Shown here one piece after another: positions 56,956 through 64,000 of a stretch of 64,000 bases of DNA. This DNA comes from Isoperla grammatica (lineage: Eukaryota; Arthropoda; Insecta; Plecoptera; Perlodidae). The translations under genes were made by a program, and so were the position numbers. Below the pieces are notes generated by a model. It was not told where the DNA came from and made no database searches. It worked only from the letters and a program-made list of their open reading frames with translations. Location: the NCBI GenBank assembly GCA_945910005.1, contig OX246743.1:8095089-8159088 (forward strand). Direction: 5' to 3'. Positions within the stretch are counted from its first letter, which is position 1. Each line of letters begins with the position of its first letter.

Positions 56956-57861
56956 CAGTGTTGGGCCAGATAACCAAAAATATTATCTAGATAAAGATAA
57001 GATAAACACACTAAAAAATTATCTAGATAAAGATAATAGATAATAAAATTGAAAATCATCTAGATAAAGATAACAGATAACCACTGTTATCTAGATAATA
57101 GATAACCAGATAACAAACAGGGGAAATGCCAAGGTCCACGAATTAAGAGTTCTGTACTTACTGTAAGTCCGTAGTCCCATAATAACCTTACCTTACCAAT
57201 TAAATGTGGGTATTTTTATTAATTATCATAAACATACAATAAAGGCAATGTAAAGATTTCAATTGCCATTGGCACTGGACAATGGAGTGATATGATTTAC
57301 TTTCATAATTAGGATCAGGATGTAATCATGTAAGACACAGTAAGGACTAGGCCCGCATACTTCTTAAATCTTACTAGTAGCTATAAGCGTGTTCTCATCA
57401 TGCATTAGTAAATTACTTATGTCAGATTAACATTTCATTTTTCATTAAATCAACTTGGAAATAAATGATTCCATTGATCAAAAAATATTAGTACAGAGTA
57501 GGCCTAATTAAAGTTTCTAACTAATACAGGCGACTTTTTCATTTCATAGCATGATTTAACATATTATTTTGTATGTATGACATTTAACCGTCTTTGTTAC
57601 TTAAATGCTAACTTGTTACTTTTAACTTGATGTGACGTGTCCAGCCGCTAGTCTCTTGTAAAAAAATGAAATAAGTATCGAATTATGTTATTACTTACAA
57701 ACAGTATATTATCTGTTAGGGAAAGAAGTTATCTAGATAACAGATAACCAAAAATATCATCTAGATAAAGATAATAGATAACTCTTCTTGTTGTTATCTA
57801 GATAAAGATGATAGATAACAAATTGTTATCTAGATGATTATCTAGATAATGCCCAACACTG
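56956..57861. mobile_element. hAT element with ATCTAGATAA subterminal repeats
   Basis: Ends CAGTGTTGGGC and GCCCAACACTG lie within perfect 8-bp duplications GTAAGTAG (56948-56955, 57862-57869). Both subterminal 160-bp zones are packed with TTATCTAGATAAAGATAA motifs, likely transposase-binding repeats. No transposase frame (906 bp). Confidence 0.92.
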
Positions 57862-57869
57862 GTAAGTAG

Positions 57870-58388
57870 TTGTTTTTACTTAAAAAAATAATGTACTATT
57901 AACATCATGGAGTACAAACATAATCTTATGCCTACCATATGCATGTATGTATATTGTATATACTAATTCTTATTACATTTTAATTAAATTTAAGACAAGT
58001 ACACCATTCTTTCTTCACATGAACTATGCTAAGCAACATGCTAGCAGAGAATGTATTAAGCCAATGGGGCAATGGTCTTTTATTGACCACCTCTTAATTC
58101 CAGTAACTAGCACCTCCTATCTGCCAACAGGTAATTGTAAATAAATATTTGTATACAGTGTCTACTCTCTATGATGGCTATGCTACCAGTCAAACGGCAC
58201 AATTCACACTCCAAGCCAATCAGTCTACTTAGATTCCTTTGTCACAAAGAACTTTATATTATACAAGGATGTGGTATTCCCACTTTTGCATAATTTGCAG
58301 GTCCCCCAGAACAGTGTACATATTGACATCGTATGCATACATTTTATACAGTTCATTTTGCATGCAGACAATAATTTATAATACATAT
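57870..58388. other. Spacer between two hAT elements
   Basis: AT-rich, nothing recognised. Confidence 0.4.
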
Positions 58389-58396
58389 GTGTAGAT

Positions 58397-59092
58397 TAGG
58401 GATGACGAAACCCGACTTTTTTACGACCCGGGTACCCGTTCACTATACCCGCGGGTTACCCGGGTAGGCCTAGGCCTAATAAAACAAAAAAATCGTGTGG
58501 GGTGTCAAATCAACCGCTCAATATCGCTCTCGTCGAAAATAACACCACAAATAGTGTATTGTAGTAGCAGGGATTAGGATGTTCATTATATTTCGCGATG
58601 AAAAGTTGAACACCCATGACAAGAGAAAGTTACAACAGCGCGGGGGGTCGAAGATCGGAGCGGGATGAAACATAATGCGTCACAGCTGCCACTCAAGCTC
58701 AAGGCCACGGGCAGACCGGCCCGTTGAAGTGTCGAATGGTTGTGTGCTTTGGGTGGGAGGAAGTAGGGGGGGGGGGGGGGTGTAGGGTAGCAGTTCATGC
58801 TAAAAGATTGCCGGCGGCCAGGCTTACATGAACAGGGAATCGGGCGGCATGAACAAAAGAAACTATCAAAGTGGACAGTTTATTTATAGACGCGATTCTA
58901 TTTCTTAGGGAAATACCTCAAGCACAAAAATAAAATACGTAATGACAGATGAATCAGTTCAAATTCAAAACATTTAGCTAATTGGCGGTTCTCAATTTCA
59001 GGAACCGGGTTTTGTCGGGTAAACGGGTAGAGAAAACACAAACCCGTACCCGACTTTGTCGGGCGGGTATCGGGTACCCGTCGTCTTCCCTA
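58397..59092. mobile_element. hAT element with ACCCG/GGGTACCC subterminal repeats
   Basis: Ends TAGGGATGACGA and TCGTCTTCCCTA (inverted, one mismatch) lie within perfect 8-bp duplications GTGTAGAT (58389-58396, 59093-59100). Palindromic CCGGGTACCCG and CGGGTA motifs cluster near both ends. The 696-bp interior has a G15 run and no transposase. Confidence 0.9.
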
Positions 59093-59593
59093 GTGTAGAT
59101 ATGAGATTGACTATAGTAGTAAGACACATTCTAGTATTCAATATGTATTTCATCGACTTCTCTCAATGGTCGAGTACGTAGGCACCCTCCAAGAACATTT
59201 TCTAATTGCTTTTGATTGCAATCAAAACTATGACGGAATGTCTTAGCTGCGAGAGTGTTGGCAACTAAATTGCTAAACTCAACTAAATACAAGATGTTGC
59301 AAATGTCGAAACGTTTTGGCCTACACAGCCTTGGTCACTCGATCAAAGTAGAGTTGTAACATTTCAAAGAATGAATTGTACTTCTTACATGGGCGCCTAC
59401 CACGTTTCAGGTGAGCAGTTGAGTTGCCTTTCTCCAAACACACGTAAGTAACCTAGCCGATCAACAAAATAGAAGAACACTAGGAGAGAGTTTACAATCT
59501 ACCAAGGTCAACTTGACAGATCACTTCATTTTTTTCTATCACGTTTCTCCCATTTGAAAAACATGATTTTTTAAATTGTGGAACGGAAAGCGA

Positions 59594-59647
59594 CGACCTA
59601 ACTTCGGAGTTCGACGAGCCTCCGCTAGGTGGAGACAAAGTAGACCT
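59594..59647. mobile_element. Solo end of the MULE-like family
   Basis: Reads GACCTAACTTCGGAGTTCGA then CGAGCCTCCGCTAGG and ends GTAGACCTCG, a diverged copy of the right arm of the element at 12500-12868. No partner arm is nearby. Confidence 0.65.
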
Positions 59648-59685
59648 CGACAATCTTCTAGCTTGGAAGGCTGTGCCCTCTCACA

Positions 59686-59691
59686 TTTATT
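59686..59691 (-). terminator. Poly(A) signal of PRMT7
   Basis: AATAAA on the minus strand about 40 bp after the stop codon. Confidence 0.65.
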
Positions 59692-59727
59692 AGATTTAGA
59701 CTAAAAAAACACATATTTTTCTAAGCG

Positions 59728-59983
59728 CTAACTCTTATTGACCTCAAAGTGGAACAGTACATCACCGGATTTCTCCGCAAAGTTGACGGAATAGTCGAGA
59801 CTGTCGTCGGCGTTGACTCTGCTGTGCTCGGAGAGGAAGTAGACGCCCTGCCGTGTGTGCATGTCCCACTTGACTTTCCTGTCCACTTCCGGAGTTTCGA
59901 CGGGACCCGTTGTGATGATGTTCTTCAGGTTACCGTCCAGGTCCCAGTCCACCCACACGACAATTCCGTGGCAGGTTCCAGAT
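59728..59983 (-). CDS. PRMT7: PRMT7 last exon
   Basis: [20 protein letters not shown] through [20 protein letters not shown] to [10 protein letters not shown], stop at 59728-59730. Acceptor [27 protein letters not shown] and the GDVLFHFE end match the PRMT7 beta-barrel C-terminus. Confidence 0.9.
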
Positions 59984-62900
59984 CTAGAAGAAATACGTAA
60001 TAATAATAATAATATCCATCCTGACATGGTTTTCGTGGTTTTCCATTATCCATAGAGTAGAATTACTAGGGTGGCTTCGAGAAATTGGCCACGACCGTAC
60101 AAACAGTAACACGACGCAAAGAAGGCACACACGAGGACGACGCAAAGAAGATCATATCAACATACAGTGTATACTATGAACAAGTAGGCCCTACTAACAA
60201 TAAGACAGTAATGACTGAAGTTGAATAAGGAAATACTCTTCATGGAAATACTTGACATTACATCCGTATTGTTCGTATAACATGTAGGGCCTAAACACCG
60301 GCTTTTACCGAGATTGATGACTGTTTAAAGTTAAACTAGTAACATGTGATTAGTGAAGTTTAATAAGGTAGACACATGGAAATACTTGACATTACGTCCG
60401 TATAACATGTTAACGCCGGTTTTTACCGAGATTGTACGATTGCGATACATTCAATAAAATAATAATAATAATATAATAATAATAGCCTCGCTCATGTGGG
60501 CATTCACCTTCCTATATAAGTCAATGGTTTTATTTTTTCTATGCAATGTACTTTGTATCACATGTGAAGTTGAATAAAGCGTGCTAAAATCTAATCTAAA
60601 TCTAATTCTAAATTTCACATTTATCATGTATATAATATAGATATACCTTCTCCAAAGAGAGATAATAATGAAATACATATACAAATACATATAATATTAA
60701 TTACAAACTAAAGTCTGAGGACCCTACTTCACAATACGCATAAAACTAAAAATAACAAATCTTTAAATGATATTGCAGTAAGCCTACTTACTATATAATA
60801 AAATAAAATAGACGGTTTGCTGTAATTTGAAATATTTGTATGGGAGATATTACTTGTAGTCACGTAACTAGCTGCAAATTGCCCTTGCAATATTAATGGT
60901 CATACATTCATATTTTTAACATGTGTTTTTAATTGCGTTTCAAATACTGTATTATCTGCAAAGGTGACCCCTGTCCTGTTATAGGTACTGGTGCCATGTT
61001 TACAGGTTAACCAGGCAGGTGCTGATACATCTTGAACACCCCACATGTACTTACCCAATAAATTTGCTCTGACCAGACTTTCCAAGTCCCAACCTTACAT
61101 CTGTTTTTGCAGTGAAATCAAAGTCCAATACTTCAAATGGTTCACTTAAAGGATAGCAAGGATATTCCCAGAGCGGTTGGGCTTCGACCGAGCTATCGCT
61201 GATTGCGCTCGATTTTGCGATCAATTGGTCAAAGTCGGTCATCGAGAATCCTTCTACGGAGTGAAGGGGCGTTCGTATTTTCCACAGGTCTTTGAATTCA
61301 ACGGCCATAGCCCACACGGTAGCAGTTGATGGCAACACTACAGATTCATCTGTTAAAAGCTCCAACACTTCTTGTTTCAGATACCAGAATGAGGTATTTT
61401 GCCACGGAAGAAGTGTCGTTAAGAAATGGGGCTCGCCAAACACCAGTGTTATCTATAAAAATGAAAAATGTTAAAACCGAACAATGCACATGTCTGGGAT
61501 GTTGTTATTTATTATTTATTGACTCATTGAGCAATTTTACAGTTAAGTTGACAGGCAAGATTACACTAGAGACTAAGCATCATATTTATTTTATTTTTTA
61601 AAGTTTGTCTCACCCGCTGGATATTCTTTTGTACATCTTGGATATTATTGAGAACTGTGACATTGTCATGAAGCTTGTTATGGTTGATGTACGTAGAAAT
61701 AATCTGCTTGGACAAACTGTTTTCCTCTACACAGTAAACGTGTTTTGCTCCTAGCTTGGCAGCAGCTAAGCCAAGCAGCGTTCCATTGCTCAAACATAAG
61801 CAGACGCTATCTTCAGAAATACAGTCTTTTAGAGCTGCCAGATACTTCCGGTTTCGATCAGTGTCGTTGATAGCACCGATCCTAGTGCGTGCGAAGGCAA
61901 CATGGACACCACAGTCACAAACTGGCCTCAATAAGTCTTGATTTGTGACCCTAAACAAAAACAAGGAATATTTTATAATATCTTCTTCTTTCGAACACCC
62001 AGAGTTGGAACTTATGCCATTCTCTGCCTAGTTGCCCAATAAAGGTTTGCCACATAATTTCCTCCTTGCTATCTTTTGCCCCTCCATTAGATCCCTTTCT
62101 GCTGTCAAAGAGACACATGTCGCAAGATGTTATAATATAGCATTATGATAACACAATCAACAAAATAAAAAAAAGTTTTACCAGGGGGACAAAATACAGT
62201 AAAATAGGCCTATAGGAAAGGTGATTTTTGAGAAATGTGCACACAACACAGGGGTAAATACAACTTGTATTGTTCAACAGCCAGTTATAACTATTGTAGG
62301 CACTCACTTCAGATCTTTTCGTAAGTTGAACCACAGCGAGTACTCATCATGGCAGCTTATCAATGTCAACTCTTCTCCCTGTAGAACATTCACTTCCTGA
62401 GGTAGATAATAAACAGCCTGCATCCAATGATCTCGCCACGGCAACAAATCCACTGCATCTTCTGCGTTTCCGTCCCCCTTTAACAGACATTATGGAAACT
62501 TTATATTATACAAAGCACTAGTGAGTCAGACACTTGGGTGACAGTATTAGTGAAATATGATCTAGGTCTAGGATGTAATAGTAGTAACTGATGGGCCACT
62601 TGTTACTTCTCACATATAGGCCTATAATGTAACGGAAACGACCCGCAGTAAGTTTGTCTGTAGTTTACCGATCTCTCCATGGAGGACGTGAGCGGATGGG
62701 CCCAGACAGGGGCGCAACTCAGCGTGACCTGACCTTCAGTGTCCATCACGAGATCCCACCACATGAAGACGACCTGGGCCACACCGTCTCGCTCGGCCTT
62801 CACCACTTGGATGCTCGACCGCTCCTTGGGGATCGGATTCTTGCCCGACCAGTCAAATCTGAAAGAAAATTTGCATTAGCCACTATTGGAATTTTTTTCG

Positions 62901-63854
62901 CTCAAGTCCTTTAAGTAGTCTATCCTCTGCTCATGTACTTCCGAGTAGGAATGCGATCGATTATCATTAATTGATTTGAATCGATTTCATAGTTCAATAC
63001 GATTGAATTTTATCCACAAAATCAACATGTTTAAATCGTCGTTTGACTTCGCCTCAACCCATTCTCTGGTTTACGCAAGGCCAATCCTTCCATTCTAACA
63101 CATTATTATCTGTTTTTATTATGTAATATTATCCACTGTAGAATAAAAAAAGGCAAGTATAATTGAAAGACAAACGTGATTTTATTGTGATTTTTCATAA
63201 TTAAAACCTGTCATGATTATTTAATTCCACCACATGATTAAATCACAATTAATTGAGACTTTTTTTCACAATTTTTTAATCACAATTAATTGAGACTTTT
63301 TACTATCATACGATTATTGACATTAATTTTTAAATCATACCGCATCCTTCCAATCAAACTGTCAGTTGTTTCTAATGTAAGTTACTATTTTCATACATTT
63401 AGTGTTATTTTTTTTATAAAATTAATTTATCTGCTAAGACTGACATGCATTGATCTTAAAAGGCATTGTACAGTATCTAAATGAACCCAATTCGAGGTGA
63501 TACAAATGGTTTTCAGGCAAATTGTTAAATCACTGTAGAAAATTATAAATATGATATAATTTCTCTTACTCTGTTTACAAATATTGATTTTTTAAAGACT
63601 AAACCTTGATGGATTTTTTACCTAAACACTGGTTGCAAAGGAATGATGGTCTTGAAATTTCTTTCAGAAAATTGACTAAGTTGGATATCGTGCACGGCAG
63701 CTGCACCCGAACAAGTGGCGACCCGATCGGGCGTTTCCAACAAAACAGTCTCGTCGATTTTTAGCGAGTTCAACTTGTTCCACTGTTGGGCAAGTGAACT
63801 TTCAACCACCTGTGCATAGATAGTTCCTGATGATGGAACAACAATGCAATCTTT
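59728..63854 (-). CDS. PRMT7: Protein arginine methyltransferase 7, 3' part (six exons)
   Basis: Exons (transcription order) 63622-63854, 62669-62858, 62308-62477, 61614-61950, 61055-61452 and 59728-59983 total 1584 bases. Phases agree throughout, and the fragment matches roughly the last three quarters of a protein of about 690 residues. PRMT7 transfers methyl groups from S-adenosylmethionine to arginine (monomethylation) and has two tandem methyltransferase modules. The window holds the end of module 1 ([14 protein letters not shown]) and all of module 2: [67 protein letters not shown] and [16 protein letters not shown]. As usual for PRMT7, module 2 lacks a good AdoMet GxGxG loop and has a degenerate double-E loop. 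The catalytic exons of module 1 lie beyond 64000. Confidence 0.93.
59984..61054. other. PRMT7 last intron with a direct repeat
   Basis: A segment with GGAAATACTTGACATTAC, CGTATAACATGT and TTTTACCGAGATTG occurs twice (about 60245-60318 and 60377-60435). An (AAT)n run lies at about 60459-60484. No gene. Confidence 0.6.
61055..61452 (-). CDS. PRMT7: PRMT7 exon (module 2 core)
   Basis: [20 protein letters not shown] through [20 protein letters not shown] and [20 protein letters not shown] to KSGQSKFI. Acceptor ATTTTTATAG, donor ATTGG/GTAAGT, phase 2. Confidence 0.9.
61614..61950 (-). CDS. PRMT7: PRMT7 exon (start of module 2)
   Basis: [19 protein letters not shown] through [20 protein letters not shown] and [17 protein letters not shown] to KNIQR. 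Acceptor TTTTTGTTTAG, donor CAGCGG/GTGAGA. The SAM-loop position reads LSNGTLLG, a degenerate motif I. Confidence 0.9.
61951..62307. other. PRMT7 intron
   Basis: Ordinary intron; no element recognised. Confidence 0.5.
62308..62477 (-). CDS. PRMT7: PRMT7 exon
   Basis: [20 protein letters not shown] through [17 protein letters not shown] to LWFNLRKDL. WRDHWMQxVYxLPQE is diagnostic. Donor CTGAA/GTGAGT, phase 2. Confidence 0.88.
62669..62858 (-). CDS. PRMT7: PRMT7 exon (linker / module boundary)
   Basis: [20 protein letters not shown] through [15 protein letters not shown] to SMERS. Acceptor TTTCTTTCAG, donor ATCG/GTAAAC. WWDLxMDxEG is a conserved PRMT7 segment. Confidence 0.88.
62859..63621. 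other. PRMT7 intron with a short direct repeat
   Basis: CACAATTAATTGAGACTTTTT occurs twice in tandem at about 63242-63303 (about 40-bp period); otherwise AT-rich intron. Confidence 0.6.
63622..63854 (-). CDS. PRMT7: PRMT7 exon (end of module 1)
   Basis: [20 protein letters not shown] through [15 protein letters not shown] to LQPVF. Acceptor TCTTTGTTTCAG, donor TTTAG/GTAAAA, phase 2. First PRMT7 exon inside the window; none recognised in 63855-64000. Confidence 0.88.
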
Positions 63855-64000
63855 CTGAAACAAAGAAATAAAACAAAAATGTAAAATAACAATTTGCAAT
63901 TGTTAGTAGGCTACTTTTATAAACAAACTTAAGATGTCTTTATCTGACTTCAATATTCCAGTTTACGGAGATGGTGTACCCTGTAGTAAGTACCGTACTT

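Overview
The window looks like a metazoan, most likely invertebrate, nuclear genome. It is AT-rich with spliced genes separated by long repeat-filled DNA. It carries satellites, many DNA transposons, a non-LTR retrotransposon and a 200-N assembly gap. A complete tektin-2 gene implies a species with motile cilia or flagellated sperm. I cannot name the taxon; an arthropod is possible but not shown.

Genes. (1) The 3' part of a plus-strand gene, four exons between 2130 and 10261, encodes an acidic Ser/Glu-rich segment followed by a Gln stretch and an Arg/Gly-rich C-terminus. It resembles the tail of nucleoprotein TPR/Megator, but that is a guess. (2) A compact plus-strand gene at about 43.56-44.48 kb has a TATA box, a one-exon reading frame and a poly(A) signal. 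It encodes a secreted PDGF/VEGF-like cystine-knot protein. (3) Tektin-2 lies on the minus strand at 50971-55783, six exons, 429 residues, every splice phase consistent. (4) The last six exons of PRMT7 lie on the minus strand at 59728-63854; its N-terminal exons are beyond the right edge. No functional link between the four genes is evident, although PRMT7 and tektin-2 lie in tandem on the same strand.

Layout. 0-2.1 kb: 5'-truncated, frameshifted non-LTR retrotransposon between (TTTA)n tracts. 2.1-10.3 kb: the TPR-like 3' exons. The first exon's 3' end and splice donor have been amplified into a minisatellite of 21 units, and the introns hold a decayed Tigger element and a foldback MITE. 10.3-29.8 kb: no convincing gene; MULE-like MITEs with 9-bp target duplications, foldback elements, a tRNA-derived SINE, short tandem arrays, microsatellites and long poly-G/C runs. 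29.9-31.7 kb: a large inverted-repeat element. 32.1-38.6 kb: about 54 copies of a 118-bp satellite with local higher-order structure. 38.6-43.5 kb: SINE, microsatellites, MITEs and the assembly gap. 43.5-44.8 kb: the growth-factor gene. 44.8-50.8 kb: no gene seen. 50.8-64 kb: tektin-2 and PRMT7, with two hAT elements between them. A third hAT, itself carrying a nested element, sits against the 3' splice site of tektin intron 1.

The most unusual items are the splice-donor minisatellite, the hAT insertion abutting the tektin exon 2 acceptor, the PDGF/VEGF-like protein lacking one canonical cysteine, and the satellite with its trimeric higher-order repeat. Gene identities rest on recalled family sequences, not on a search.
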